64,000 nucleotides of DNA from Prevotellaceae bacterium UBA4301 (GTDB taxonomy: Bacteria > Bacteroidota > Bacteroidia > Bacteroidales > Bacteroidaceae), in contig DGUV01000045.1 in the NCBI GenBank assembly GCA_002395775.1, positions 1 through 64,000 on the forward strand, given 5' to 3'. The notes below the pieces were generated by a model. The model worked only from the letters and a program-made list of their open reading frames with translations. It did no database searches and was not told where the DNA came from. Position 1 is the first letter of the stretch, and each line of letters begins with the position of its first letter. Positions 8,114-16,776 of the stretch are shown piece after piece. The position numbers and the translations under genes were made by a program.

Positions 8114-8611
8114 ATGAATACAAGAAACGATTGGGAGGGCACCCTGCAAATGGCTAACGAGGACTTGAAGCAGTACGGGATGGAGATTATCGTCCGCCCC
8201 GACGGGCCGGGCATGGAGGTGGACGACGATTATCACACCGTGTTCATCAAGGACGGCGACGAGGAAGAGGTGTTCGCCGACAACTACTATGAGCGTGAGT
8301 TGGGCGAGGTGGTGAACGAAGCCTGGGCACACGCCAGGGCGAAGGCAAAGGCAAAACAGCCGCAGGTGGTGTGGGAGTTCAACGAGCAGGCGTTCATCGA
8401 GCATTATTGCCCTATGGAAGGCGGCAATGACTATCTCGGTTGGATTGACGACATCTGCAAGTTGCTCGACGGCGAGGCAGAGCCGGGCGATGCTGCCAGC
8501 ACGGGAGAGTATGCAGGACTGACGGAGGCGGAACTGCGGAAGGAACTGAAGCGCCTGACGGCTATCGTGCTACATCAAGCGGTGGACAGATATGTGGAAC
8601 AAAACTATTAA
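8114..8611 (+). CDS. Hypothetical acidic protein, 165 aa
   Basis: Asp/Glu-rich, probably helical-beta mixed protein of unknown function, in the same short-gene run. Start is ATTATG after an intergenic stretch of 34 nt. Confidence 0.7.
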   Translation: MNTRNDWEGTLQMANEDLKQYGMEIIVRPDGPGMEVDDDYHTVFIKDGDEEEVFADNYYERELGEVVNEAWAHARAKAKAKQPQVVWEFNEQAFIEHYCPMEGGNDYLGWIDDICKLLDGEAEPGDAASTGEYAGLTEAELRKELKRLTAIVLHQAVDRYVEQNY

Positions 8612-8625
8612 AATAAGAAACGACT

Positions 8626-8967
8626 ATGACAGTATTGGAACAAAGATTCATGGAGCGGGTGCCAAACCTGCTGGGCGACATCGCAGAGTCGCTGGAAACT
8701 ATCGCCAAGGCCAAGCCGCCGCAGAAGGTGTGGGTGGTGACGTTCCTGAACGACTACGAGTGGGGACTTAACTTGTCGGTGAATGTGTTTGGAACGGAAG
8801 AGGAAGCCCGCAAGTGTCTGGACAAGGAATGGCAGACGCTGACCGCATCGGAGGAATACGACGAGGTGGTGAGCAATAAGAACGATGATGACTTCCTCTT
8901 CGAGGACCACTGCGCCAACAGAGCTTACGGAGAGATTAAGGAGAAGGAAGTTGTGTTATCAGCATGA
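8626..8967 (+). CDS. Hypothetical protein, 113 aa
   Basis: An amphipathic N-terminal helix is followed by a strand (KVWVVTFLND) like the one opening the protein at 1762, then an acidic tail. Last gene before a 250-nt gap with hairpins and a terminator, so it probably ends an early transcription unit. Confidence 0.7.
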   Translation: MTVLEQRFMERVPNLLGDIAESLETIAKAKPPQKVWVVTFLNDYEWGLNLSVNVFGTEEEARKCLDKEWQTLTASEEYDEVVSNKNDDDFLFEDHCANRAYGEIKEKEVVLSA

Positions 8968-9029
8968 AATTCTTACACGGGAATCACTGAAATCACGGAA
9001 AAAGAAGAATCTTTGCATCGTGAAACTAT

Positions 9030-9070
9030 CCCGCAGTGGCACCGACCTATGCCTTTGATGGCACTGCGGG
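9030..9070 (+). repeat. 9-bp perfect inverted repeat
   Basis: CCCGCAGTG at 9030-9038 pairs with CACTGCGGG at 9062-9070, with an inner GGCA/TGCC pairing possible. It lies in the intergenic gap before the terminator at 9118. It could be an RNA hairpin or an operator. Confidence 0.6.
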
Positions 9071-9117
9071 AACTATTATGTTGCTAAACATAACTTTTGA
9101 ATTTTTGAGTGAACGGG

Positions 9118-9149
9118 CTGCTGCGTTGTGAAGCGCGGCAGTCTTTTTT
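9118..9149 (+). terminator. Rho-independent terminator
   Basis: An 8-bp stem (CTGCTGCG with CGCGGCAG, one G-U) with an 8-nt loop is followed by TCTTTTTT. It closes the 1762-8967 gene run. Confidence 0.75.
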
Positions 9150-9165
9150 AAGAGAAGACCTACCC

Positions 9166-9187
9166 AGCCCTCCCGTAATGGAGGGCT
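9166..9187 (+). promoter_or_regulatory. 5'-leader hairpin
   Basis: AGCCCTCC and GGAGGGCT form a perfect 8-bp stem with a CGTAAT loop, 33 nt before the ATG at 9221. There is no U-run, so it is more likely a leader structure or operator than a terminator. Confidence 0.5.
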
Positions 9188-9220
9188 ATAAAATACAAAT
9201 AACCCTAAACATATACGCCT

Positions 9221-9427
9221 ATGGAAATTCAAGGACAGACGTACACTTTTCGCCCACTGCGGGAAATGTGTGAAACGGACAGCACATCCGTCGATGTACT
9301 CAACGACTGGATGCGTGAGGCGCAGGTGATGGACTATACCAACTACTACACCTATATCGTGTTCCTGACCCCTGCGGGCTTCAAGGCCTGCTATGCCAAC
9401 GACCCGGACAATAGCTGGAAATTCTGA
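9221..9427 (+). CDS. Hypothetical protein, 68 aa
   Basis: First gene after the terminator at 9118. Aromatic-rich small soluble protein of unknown function; start in CCTATGG. Confidence 0.65.
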   Translation: MEIQGQTYTFRPLREMCETDSTSVDVLNDWMREAQVMDYTNYYTYIVFLTPAGFKACYANDPDNSWKF

Positions 9428-9431
9428 GCCT

Positions 9432-9620
9432 ATGACAACGAAAGATATCAACTCAGCACTGCTGGTCGGAAAGGTGGTGGTGCTGAAGGACGACCCGCTG
9501 CTGTGTATCGTCCCGGACCTGTGGGGCGAGCTGGTGGTGGTGAGCCGAGGGAAGGAACCCTTCGACACCCGGCCGGCTACACGGGCCGATAAGCGCAAAG
9601 CGGTCATCTATAATCCATAA
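9432..9620 (+). CDS. Hypothetical beta-rich protein, 62 aa
   Basis: The ATG at 9432 follows the previous stop by 4 nt. The sequence alternates strands (VGKVVVLKDD, GELVVVSRG) with a basic tail, like a small SH3/OB-type barrel. Unknown function. Confidence 0.6.
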   Translation: MTTKDINSALLVGKVVVLKDDPLLCIVPDLWGELVVVSRGKEPFDTRPATRADKRKAVIYNP

Positions 9621-9643
9621 TTCACAATTCAAAATTCATAATT
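9612..9643. repeat. ATAATTCACAATTC intergenic repeat
   Basis: Copy of the low-complexity ATTC repeat family seen at 1715-1756. It covers the last codons of the gene at 9432 and the leader of the gene at 9657. Confidence 0.6.
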
Positions 9644-9656
9644 GGAGGACACAACT

Positions 9657-10214
9657 ATGACACAGAAGGAACTGAACAGCAAAATTGCTATGTCGCTGCT
9701 GATGCAGGCGGCATGGGTGTGGGAAACCTGCACACAGAATGTCCACGAGGGCGAGTTCAAACTGAGCGAAGTGGTGCAGGGGCACAAGGGACGCAACCGC
9801 ACCAATGCGAAGCCGGGCATGGTATTCGTGGACCTGGTATGGTGTGAATACTGGAATGTGTTCAATACGGACGGACACATCGAGGGCCTGACCTACAACG
9901 CCAAGACCTACGAGGCGGTGATGGAGTTCGGAACATTCCGATGCGCCTACCACATGGCCAACGTATTCTCCGTGGCCTTGGCGTTCTGCCGCATGAACGG
10001 CTGCAGCGCCATGATGAACAAGACAGTGTTCGGCTATAAGGACGGCGAACGCTGGTGCCGGCTGCCGGAGAAAGTGTCTCCAAAGTCCGCACCGAGGAAG
10101 GTCACACAGAAAGCACAGAAAGCACAGAAAGTTTCTGCTATTTCTGCGGGACAAAAAGAAATGACCCTTGCGGATAAGTTGCGGGCTGCGCTCCGTGAGC
10201 GGCTGGCAGCGTAA
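9657..10214 (+). CDS. Hypothetical protein with repeat-derived basic tail, 185 aa
   Basis: ACTATG start with a GGAGG at 9644-9648, one of the few Shine-Dalgarno-like sites here. The first 140 residues look globular. The last 45 contain a KAQKAQK run and a segment encoded by DNA (about 10126-10160) that closely resembles the intergenic string at 15566-15600, so an intergenic repeat seems to have been absorbed in frame. Function unknown. Confidence 0.65.
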   Translation: MTQKELNSKIAMSLLMQAAWVWETCTQNVHEGEFKLSEVVQGHKGRNRTNAKPGMVFVDLVWCEYWNVFNTDGHIEGLTYNAKTYEAVMEFGTFRCAYHMANVFSVALAFCRMNGCSAMMNKTVFGYKDGERWCRLPEKVSPKSAPRKVTQKAQKAQKVSAISAGQKEMTLADKLRAALRERLAA

Positions 10215-10265
10215 CCAATCAACCGAGATAAACAAAACGAATAACAACGATAACAGATTACGACT

Positions 10266-10763
10266 ATGGCACAGAACATTAGAACACAGCAGCAACCAAC
10301 CGACTCCCATTGGTTTGTGATTGACGGACGGGATTGTTTCATCCCTTGGAACTGGGAGGTTAAAGTCAACCTCACTGCGATGCAGTATATCACTCCGTGG
10401 GGCGATGGTAAGGAGGAGTGGACACAGAGCGACTGGCCTACACTGAACGAGATGAAGGCTGCCGGCATGGATGTGAAGCTGGGTCATCCCTATCAGGAGT
10501 ACGACATCGACTTCCCCGAACGCTTCCGCCGTCTTACTCCGAAGAAGGCACGTGAGGTGGTGGCAGAGTTTGCCGAGCACGGATTCCATGTGACGCTCGA
10601 TGCTGTCATGCACAATTATGCCGCATGGAAGGCCGACTTCAAGAGCGGCTATCGTGGCGAAGACTTCCACCTGTTCACACCCTGCGGCTGTAACCCGCTT
10701 TCCTTCCGCGCCACTACCCTGCACCCGTCGTGCGAGGACTGGCAGACAACATATATGTGTTAA
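10266..10763 (+). CDS. Hypothetical protein, 165 aa
   Basis: CGACTATGG start. Trp/Tyr-rich soluble protein with no recognised domain. The short motif TPCGCNPLSF near residue 140 holds two Cys. Confidence 0.7.
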   Translation: MAQNIRTQQQPTDSHWFVIDGRDCFIPWNWEVKVNLTAMQYITPWGDGKEEWTQSDWPTLNEMKAAGMDVKLGHPYQEYDIDFPERFRRLTPKKAREVVAEFAEHGFHVTLDAVMHNYAAWKADFKSGYRGEDFHLFTPCGCNPLSFRATTLHPSCEDWQTTYMC

Positions 10764-10788
10764 CCCCCCCCAAAAAAAGATTACGATT

Positions 10789-11631
10789 ATGAAGAAGATT
10801 CAGATTGAATACAAGGGTGTGAAATATCCGGCACGCGTGATTGACCTGTCGGCAGTGAGTGGCTTCTATACGGAGCCTGTGACGGTGGCGGGCTGGGAGT
10901 TGTCGGAAGCGCTGGGCACCGACCTCGAAGAGGTGGACAGTGAGGTTTCGCAGATTGACAACGGCATCTACTACTACACGGACAGCGGTGTGATGGAGGC
11001 GAACCTGACGGACGCAGAGCTGATATGGCTGGTGGCGAAGAACACCGACATCGAGCAGGAGATGACCGACCAGCACTATTACAACCTGATGCGTCTCTGC
11101 GAAGCGGAGATTGGCAAGGCGCACGAATGCGGTGTCATCCGCTGCAATGCAGAGTGCTACGAGATGGGCGGCGACTATTCCGCCTACATCTACGGCGATG
11201 GGTACAACGTCAGCCTGTATCACGGAAAGAGCGCCCGCGAATGTTGCCTGGTGATGCTTGCCACGCTGACCACCCTGGCGCATAACAATGAGCACTTCAT
11301 TGGTGCGCTGTCGGATGGCGAACCCGCCGACCCTGCCACGACTACACCCGCCGACGACCCCGCACAGGATGTCTATGCCGAGTACAGCGCGGACATGCGC
11401 AAGGCGGTGGCCTATATCAACGAGCAGTTAGAGCCGGAGGACAAGGCTATCATCTGCGCCAAGGTGGATAAGAACTTCAAGCAGCACATGAACCCCGCCT
11501 ATGGCATCGACGACGGCAAGATTACCGACCTGCTTGGTGAGTACGGCATGGACCACGACCTCCCGGAAGGGTGGTGGGAAGAAGAGTGCGACTTGGACGA
11601 CATCGTGCTGCTGATTGACTTCGAGGGATAA
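10789..11631 (+). CDS. Hypothetical acidic two-domain protein, 280 aa
   Basis: The ATG at 10789 follows a C7 and A7 stretch and fits the start context. The N-terminal domain (about 1-175) resembles the fold of small antirestriction-type or DUF phage proteins in its acidity only. A Pro/Thr/Asp linker at about 178-195 leads to an acidic C-terminal domain. No family assigned. Confidence 0.65.
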   Translation: MKKIQIEYKGVKYPARVIDLSAVSGFYTEPVTVAGWELSEALGTDLEEVDSEVSQIDNGIYYYTDSGVMEANLTDAELIWLVAKNTDIEQEMTDQHYYNLMRLCEAEIGKAHECGVIRCNAECYEMGGDYSAYIYGDGYNVSLYHGKSARECCLVMLATLTTLAHNNEHFIGALSDGEPADPATTTPADDPAQDVYAEYSADMRKAVAYINEQLEPEDKAIICAKVDKNFKQHMNPAYGIDDGKITDLLGEYGMDHDLPEGWWEEECDLDDIVLLIDFEG

Positions 11632-11666
11632 GCGCACACAGATAACACAGAAAGATTTCACGAATT

Positions 11667-11846
11667 ATGAAACATTATTATTTCTGCAACACCCACATGG
11701 GGTTCGCCTCTGGGTGCCAAGTGATACCTATCCGGAAAGGCGACAACATACAAAAGATTGCCGAGACTTGGATGAAGAGCAACGGTTACAAGTCATGTTA
11801 TGTGTACGACATGAATCACAACTTTATGTGGAACTACACATTATAA
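11667..11846 (+). CDS. Hypothetical protein, 59 aa
   Basis: ATTATG start. Small basic-aromatic protein with three Cys and a strand-helix-strand pattern (YYFCNTH, helix around 28-36, CYVYDMNH). Unknown function. Confidence 0.55.
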   Translation: MKHYYFCNTHMGFASGCQVIPIRKGDNIQKIAETWMKSNGYKSCYVYDMNHNFMWNYTL

Positions 11847-11869
11847 AAATTCTCTAATTCTTGATAATT

Positions 11870-12532
11870 ATGGAACAGAAAGATTTTAATCGCCTCTCTA
11901 TCGAGGCCAATAACAAACTGCTGGGTGCGGTTTGTGACGCTATGAAGGAATTGCAGGGTGAGCAGCGCTTTACCGGCGCCGTGATAGAGAACGACCTGCT
12001 GGCACATCTGCTGCCCGTGCAGATTATGGGCGGCAAACGGTTGGCAGAGCACGACCGTGCCAAGATGAAGTATGAGCACATGAGCCTGAACGAACTGTTT
12101 GCCGCGCTCTACAGCGTCATGCAGACCTATCACCACTATGGAGCGTGCAAGGGACGCGAACTGAAGGGGCTGTGCTGGCGCATCGACGACCACGATGTAT
12201 TTGCCATCATCCTGAAGGACTGCGCCCTAAATATGGAACACAGCATCACGGACGAGGACCACGACACATTCCCCAAGGGACGCCTGTTCTGCATCGGCTA
12301 TGACCCCGACATCGACTGCAACGACCCTGGCGGCGAGTTCTACGGGCACTATGAGGAGTCACTGAGCTTCTGTGCTGAGTTCAAGGACGAAGATGATAGC
12401 GTGGAGTGCCGCGACGTGGCACTCTGCAACGTATGGCACCACAAGGAGCTGCTGCGCGACCTGTTGGCCGAGCTGGACGTTATCGCCGACATGGCCAACA
12501 AGGATTCTCAACTCTCAACTCTCAAATTATGA
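11870..12532 (+). CDS. Hypothetical protein, 220 aa
   Basis: The ATG at 11870 has the ATTATGG context. Largely helical acidic protein. Its last nine residues are encoded by the CTCAACT repeat (12505-12528), which suggests the original C-terminus was altered by repeat insertion. The stop overlaps the BRCT gene start (ATGA at 12529). Confidence 0.7.
   Translation: MEQKDFNRLSIEANNKLLGAVCDAMKELQGEQRFTGAVIENDLLAHLLPVQIMGGKRLAEHDRAKMKYEHMSLNELFAALYSVMQTYHHYGACKGRELKGLCWRIDDHDVFAIILKDCALNMEHSITDEDHDTFPKGRLFCIGYDPDIDCNDPGGEFYGHYEESLSFCAEFKDEDDSVECRDVALCNVWHHKELLRDLLAELDVIADMANKDSQLSTLKL
12505..12528. repeat. CTCAACT repeat
   Basis: Three CTCAACT/CTCAAA units. The same heptamer string occurs inside the gene at 36970 (37475-37504). 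In both places it is translated. Confidence 0.6.
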
Positions 12533-12783
12533 ACATCGTTATCACTGGCTGCTTCAACACATCAGCCATCGACGGCTATGGCCGTCAGGCCGTGCGCTCG
12601 ATGATTGCGCACAGCGGACACAAGGTTTGCTCGGAACTGAGCCGCAAGACGGACTACCTCTGCATCGGCACCGCCAACGTGCCGGGCAGGGGAGTGGGAC
12701 CGGCCAAACTACAAAAAGCGAAGGCTATGGGCATCCCCGTGGTCACGCTGGACCAGTTGCAGGCGGTGCTCGACGCCGCATAA
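12529..12783 (+). CDS. Stand-alone BRCT-domain protein
   Basis: 84 residues that match one BRCT domain of the bacterial DNA ligase type from end to end: strand IVITGCF, helix after GYGRQAV, the conserved SELSRKTDYL block, then AKAMGIPVVTLDQL. BRCT domains bind DNA ends, phosphate groups or partner proteins. With no ligase attached it may recruit the phage or host replication/repair machinery. Translationally coupled to the gene before it. Confidence 0.8.
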   Translation: MNIVITGCFNTSAIDGYGRQAVRSMIAHSGHKVCSELSRKTDYLCIGTANVPGRGVGPAKLQKAKAMGIPVVTLDQLQAVLDAA

Positions 12784-12788
12784 GGGAT

Positions 12789-12823
12789 GGGCTTCGCCCA
12801 GAAATCGAACAAAATCTAATTCA
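12789..12823. repeat. GGGCTTCGCCC intergenic repeat, copy 1
   Basis: A GGGC-TTC-GCCC mini-hairpin followed by AGAAATCGAACAAAATC and a short AT tail. Copies at 13475-13507 (same strand) and 16217-16245 (inverted). Each sits in a gene leader. Confidence 0.65.
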
Positions 12824-12847
12824 GAATCTAACAAAACTGAAATCACT

Positions 12848-13462
12848 ATGGATAAGGAAACAAAAGCATTGTGCGACGAGATGTGTGCCCTGATGGGCCA
12901 CAAGTCATGGACAAAGGTTGGCAGCCCCTGTACAGGCAAGTGGGCCGGTACGACGGACTATTCCCTGCGATGGGAGGACGGGCAGGAAATGTTTGTCAAC
13001 AATGGTATGTACGGATTCAAAAGCCGTTTGACAGAGGCGGTGGAGGGGCTGAAGCGTTGCCGCAGTGCCGAGCACCAACGTGCCGTCATGGAGGTGCTGC
13101 GCGAGTGGCAGGCATCCGATGCACGGCTCTCGCAGGAGCACGGCGTGAAGGGCTATGACATCCTCGGATTGGTGGAAGAGGACGGTGGCAGTTGCGGACA
13201 GATATGGTGGGGACTACGCCTGAAGGTGGGCGACCGCGTGTTTGACCACATCGAGACGGGGCTGTGGTTGTATATGAGTGAGAGTGCCGATGCCGTCCGC
13301 AAGGATATGGAGAGTAAGAAAGGCGTGCCCGTATGGACGGCAGGAGCTGTGCAGGAAGTGGACTATATCTTCCACGGCGTAGGCTTTAACTCGCAGGACG
13401 AACTCTATAAGGGTAGCGACTACTGCCAACGTAAGTTCTACCCTCTGCCAGCGGCGGCGTAG
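12848..13462 (+). CDS. Hypothetical protein, 204 aa
   Basis: CACTATGG start after the GGGCTTCGCCC repeat. Trp-rich soluble protein with predicted helices in the first half and strands in the second; ends in an Ala-rich tail. No family recognised. Confidence 0.7.
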   Translation: MDKETKALCDEMCALMGHKSWTKVGSPCTGKWAGTTDYSLRWEDGQEMFVNNGMYGFKSRLTEAVEGLKRCRSAEHQRAVMEVLREWQASDARLSQEHGVKGYDILGLVEEDGGSCGQIWWGLRLKVGDRVFDHIETGLWLYMSESADAVRKDMESKKGVPVWTAGAVQEVDYIFHGVGFNSQDELYKGSDYCQRKFYPLPAAA

Positions 13463-13474
13463 GGTAATGGGGTT

Positions 13475-13507
13475 GCTTCGCCCAGAAATCGAACAAAATC
13501 TAATTCA
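13475..13507. repeat. GGGCTTCGCCC intergenic repeat, copy 2
   Basis: Nearly identical to 12789-12823 and again ends in an A-rich leader with CACTATGG (13532). Confidence 0.65.
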
Positions 13508-13531
13508 AAATCAAACAAAAACTCAATCACT

Positions 13532-13738
13532 ATGGAACACATCATCCTGCAGTATCAGGTGCCCCGCCGCGAGTACGGGCTGGGGAACTACTGCAAGACC
13601 ACCTTCGAGGTGCGCACACTGGAGCATACGATTGACCCTGCGAAGCCCTTCCGCGACAACCTCGACGATGCCTTTGCCATCGCCTGTGAGCGAGGGGCCG
13701 ACCCTAACAAAAACGTCCGCTGGCGCATGGCGGAGTGA
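13532..13738 (+). CDS. Hypothetical protein, 68 aa
   Basis: Short basic/acidic mixed protein in the start context CACTATGG. Unrecognised. Confidence 0.6.
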   Translation: MEHIILQYQVPRREYGLGNYCKTTFEVRTLEHTIDPAKPFRDNLDDAFAIACERGADPNKNVRWRMAE

Positions 13739-13779
13739 ACAACGGATTAAACAGACTAACACCAAAACTCAAAAATACT

Positions 13780-15507
13780 ATGAACTTATTTACGAATAAC
13801 CCCGATTTCTATCCTACACCCAAGGAGGTTATCGAGCAGATGATGATGGGCGAAGACGTGGCTGGCAAAATTATTCTGGAACCGAGTGCTGGCAGTGGCA
13901 ACATCGTTGACTGGCTGAAGGAGAACGGTGCGGCGGAGGTGATTGCCTGCGAGAACGACCCGCATTGTAGGAAACTATTGGCTGACAAGTGTCGGCTGGT
14001 GGCTGACGACTTCCTGACGGTAACGAGCGAGCAGGTGAGTCACGTGGATATGATTGTGATGAATCCGCCTTTCTCGAAGGGCGCCGAGCATATCCTTCAC
14101 GCTTTCGAGATTGCACCTCCGGGATGTGTAGTGATTGCACTATGCAACGATGACAGTGTGAGTGAATATCACAGCTACAGCCGCAACAAAATCCTGTACG
14201 AAAACATACAGCTCTATGGCTACACGGAGTGTCTGGGCAAGGTGTTTGAGACCGCCGAGCGCAAGACGAGCGTGGAGGTGGCGCTGGTAAAGCTCTATAA
14301 GGAGGGCACAGGCGAAGAGGAATGGCAGGACTATATGTTCAGCCAGCAGGACGAGGACGTGCTGAACATGAATGATACCGAAGGTCTGGTACAGCACAAT
14401 GTTGTACGCGAAATGGTGAACCGCTACATGAGTGCCGTGAAGATGTTTAACGAGGTGATGGAGATGACGCAGCGCATCAATGATACGGCACGGGCAACGG
14501 ATGGAAAGCATGATACACCACCTATTGAGTTTCGTGCCGTAGAGTCTCGTGATGGTCGTGCAACTACCGTCTCTCGCGAGGAGTACAAGAAGGAACTGAA
14601 GAAATACTATTGGCGCACCATCTTCCAGATGCTGAAGATGGGGAAGTATGAGACACAATCGCTGCGTGAGCAGATGAACCGCTTTGTGGAGAAACAGGTG
14701 AACGTGCCTTTCACGATGGGTAACATCTACAGGGTGCTCGACATGATTGTGCAGACTCACGGGCAGCGGATGCACAAAGCGCTGATTGAGGCCTTCGAGC
14801 ACATCTGTTCTTTCAGTGCTGAGAACTCCACGGCTGGCGAGACATGGAAGACGAATGCGAACTACATGGTCAACCGCAAGTTTATCATTCCCTGTATGTG
14901 CGACGGCTACGACTGGGAATATACGGGGACTTCGGCATGGAGCATGGCGAAAAAGAGGGTAGGGCGCGAGTATGTGAAAGTCAGCGGTTCCAGTGTAGAG
15001 AAGATGTGCGATGTCTGCAAGGCGTTGTGCTATCTGACTGGGCGCGACTACAACGAGATTTCTTCACTGCCAGGTGGTTATGGTGGCCAGCGTGCCGCAT
15101 GGAACACTTGGTTTATCTGGGGCTTCTTCCGCTGCAAGGCGTTCAAGAAGGGCACTATGCACTTCGAGTTCCTGGACGAGGACGTGTGGTATAAGTTCAA
15201 TGCCGAAGTTGCCAAGACAAAGGGCTGGACACTGCCCAAGAAGGGCGACGGTTGGCAGCAGTCTCCATCGAAACTTATTCCCCGCATCGACAAGGGCGAC
15301 CTATTCCGCTGTAAGAAGGATGTGAAATACAGTGATGGAACAATGGCGTACCGCAAGGATATGGTGTACCGTTCCGAACGGGAACATGGTTATTCCTTGG
15401 GTTTTATTACCAACGAGAGCGGAAACGCAAACCACGCATGGCCTATCTATCAGGACAAGGGCAAAGGCGTTGACGACTGGCGCGATTTCTTCGAGAAAGT
15501 GGCTTAA
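13780..15507 (+). CDS. N6-adenine DNA methyltransferase with DUF4942-like C-terminus
   Basis: 575 residues from the ATG at 13780 (TACTATG); the frame opens further upstream but without a suitable start. SAM-binding motif I is EPSAGSGN (34-41) and the catalytic motif is NPPF (95-98), as in N6-adenine methylases of the HsdM/Eco57I style. The C-terminal 350 residues resemble the DUF4942 region found with such methylases in Bacteroidales mobile elements. No restriction partner lies nearby, so it is probably an orphan enzyme protecting phage DNA from host restriction. It would act on double-stranded DNA in the cytoplasm; target sequence unknown. Confidence 0.85.
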   Translation: MNLFTNNPDFYPTPKEVIEQMMMGEDVAGKIILEPSAGSGNIVDWLKENGAAEVIACENDPHCRKLLADKCRLVADDFLTVTSEQVSHVDMIVMNPPFSKGAEHILHAFEIAPPGCVVIALCNDDSVSEYHSYSRNKILYENIQLYGYTECLGKVFETAERKTSVEVALVKLYKEGTGEEEWQDYMFSQQDEDVLNMNDTEGLVQHNVVREMVNRYMSAVKMFNEVMEMTQRINDTARATDGKHDTPPIEFRAVESRDGRATTVSREEYKKELKKYYWRTIFQMLKMGKYETQSLREQMNRFVEKQVNVPFTMGNIYRVLDMIVQTHGQRMHKALIEAFEHICSFSAENSTAGETWKTNANYMVNRKFIIPCMCDGYDWEYTGTSAWSMAKKRVGREYVKVSGSSVEKMCDVCKALCYLTGRDYNEISSLPGGYGGQRAAWNTWFIWGFFRCKAFKKGTMHFEFLDEDVWYKFNAEVAKTKGWTLPKKGDGWQQSPSKLIPRIDKGDLFRCKKDVKYSDGTMAYRKDMVYRSEREHGYSLGFITNESGNANHAWPIYQDKGKGVDDWRDFFEKVA

Positions 15508-15512
15508 TGCCC

Positions 15513-15543
15513 TGTGAGATTTTGAAAAGATTTTGTATAATTT
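15513..15543. repeat. TGTGAGATTTTG repeat, copy 1
   Basis: 31 nt identical to 16202-16232. Both copies directly follow a stop codon, so this is a 3'-end or leader element moved or copied between genes. Confidence 0.7.
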
Positions 15544-15612
15544 TCCACGGGAAGGACGGAAATTGTTTCTGTTATTTCTGTTGTTTCCGTGGGACAAAAA
15601 AACTAAAGAACT

Positions 15613-15957
15613 ATGGAATCGACAATTAAAGTGAAGGCAACGAGAAGCGAGTGGAACATTATCGCCAGTTTCTTCTGTGTGAAACGCTGCTATGATAGCG
15701 TGTACGATGGTGTAAGAAAGAGAGACGGTGAGAGTGTGTTTCTCTACAAGATAGACCTACGACATGCTGAGGAAGTCGGACGGCTACGCGGCACCTATAC
15801 CGCCAAAGGGCTGGTAAAGAAACTGACTCCAGAACACCCATATATCAGAACGGGATATGTGGATGACATTATAGATAACCTTGGCACTATCACTAAACTC
15901 TTCGGCAATGACCTTGGCTTTAAGCGACTACTAATGGAAAAATTACAAACGGCATAA
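15613..15957 (+). CDS. Hypothetical protein, 114 aa
   Basis: Basic soluble protein; helical at both ends. Start in AACTATGG. The leader (15546-15600) holds a CCACGG/CCGTGG pairing. Unknown function. Confidence 0.65.
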   Translation: MESTIKVKATRSEWNIIASFFCVKRCYDSVYDGVRKRDGESVFLYKIDLRHAEEVGRLRGTYTAKGLVKKLTPEHPYIRTGYVDDIIDNLGTITKLFGNDLGFKRLLMEKLQTA

Positions 15958-15960
15958 ACT

Positions 15961-16200
15961 ATGACACGTAAACAAATTCAACAACAGATTGCCGCCTTCA
16001 CGGGCGACTGGAAGACAGCGGCAAGGAAAGCGAAGGTGTTTGATGAGAACTGTTACGTTCCGCTTTCGCAGGTGACAAATATAGAATTGTCCTTCGGGCA
16101 CTGCACACGCAACGGCATCAGGCAAGTGACCCACGATACGCTTCACTTCCACTATACCACACGGGATAAAGAGAAATACTGCTTCTCTATCCTGGATTGA
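15961..16200 (+). CDS. Hypothetical protein, 79 aa
   Basis: Follows the previous stop by 3 nt, so probably co-translated with it. Basic N-terminal helix then strands. Unrecognised. Confidence 0.65.
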   Translation: MTRKQIQQQIAAFTGDWKTAARKAKVFDENCYVPLSQVTNIELSFGHCTRNGIRQVTHDTLHFHYTTRDKEKYCFSILD

Positions 16201-16201
16201 A

Positions 16202-16245
16202 TGTGAGATTTTGAAAAGATTTTGTATAATTTCTGGGCGAAGCCC
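16202..16245. repeat. TGTGAGATTTTG repeat, copy 2, fused to inverted GGGCGAAGCCC element
   Basis: 16202-16232 repeats 15513-15543 exactly. 16217-16245 is the reverse complement of the 12789 family (AGATTTTGT, spacer, TTTCTGGGCGAAGCCC). The two repeat families are therefore related or were joined here. Confidence 0.65.
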
Positions 16246-16263
16246 ACTAAAACAAAAACGACT

Positions 16264-16440
16264 ATGAATAAAGCAACATTTTTCCCTGGTGTCAAAGCAA
16301 CTTGCGAGGATTGTCAACACTTTGGATGTACTGGCTACCACAGTTACTATTGTTCACATAAAGAGCGCGATGCGGGACCTTTCGACACCATTTGTGAGTG
16401 CTACATCGACCGTAGGACAGGAGAGAGAATTAACCAATAA
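16264..16440 (+). CDS. Small Cys-rich, probably zinc-binding protein
   Basis: 58 residues with five Cys and several His (CEDCQHFGC, YYCSH, CECY), a pattern of a small zinc-knuckle protein also used by the gene at 40462. Such proteins are frequent in phage accessory regions; role unknown. Confidence 0.65.
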   Translation: MNKATFFPGVKATCEDCQHFGCTGYHSYYCSHKERDAGPFDTICECYIDRRTGERINQ

Positions 16441-16451
16441 CAAAAACGATT

Positions 16452-16727
16452 ATGGCATGGAATTACTTTTTTTTAGACAATGGAGGTCGGGAAATGAAGT
16501 TGTCTGATGGAAAAAAATGGAGAAGGACATCGAGAGAGATGCACTATTGTGTCACTCTCGAAGAAGCTGTAATAGAGGCAAAGCAACTGACCTTTGGTAA
16601 GCAAATCGAAATAAGTAGGAGGTATGGTTTCCTTCCACCAATTGTTGTAGTGGAGCCAGACGGCAGCTTACACGACAATAATGGTAATCCTATTCGTCTG
16701 TATGACAGAAACGGAAATAAACTATAA
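16452..16727 (+). CDS. Hypothetical protein, 91 aa
   Basis: ATTATGG start. Small beta-rich protein with a C-terminal Asp/Asn/Gly-rich hairpin repeat (PDGSLHDNNGNPIRLYD). Unrecognised. Confidence 0.65.
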   Translation: MAWNYFFLDNGGREMKLSDGKKWRRTSREMHYCVTLEEAVIEAKQLTFGKQIEISRRYGFLPPIVVVEPDGSLHDNNGNPIRLYDRNGNKL

Positions 16728-16776
16728 ATGGAAATAATATGGCTAAGTTGGCCGAGTATTTACAATCACAGTGGCT

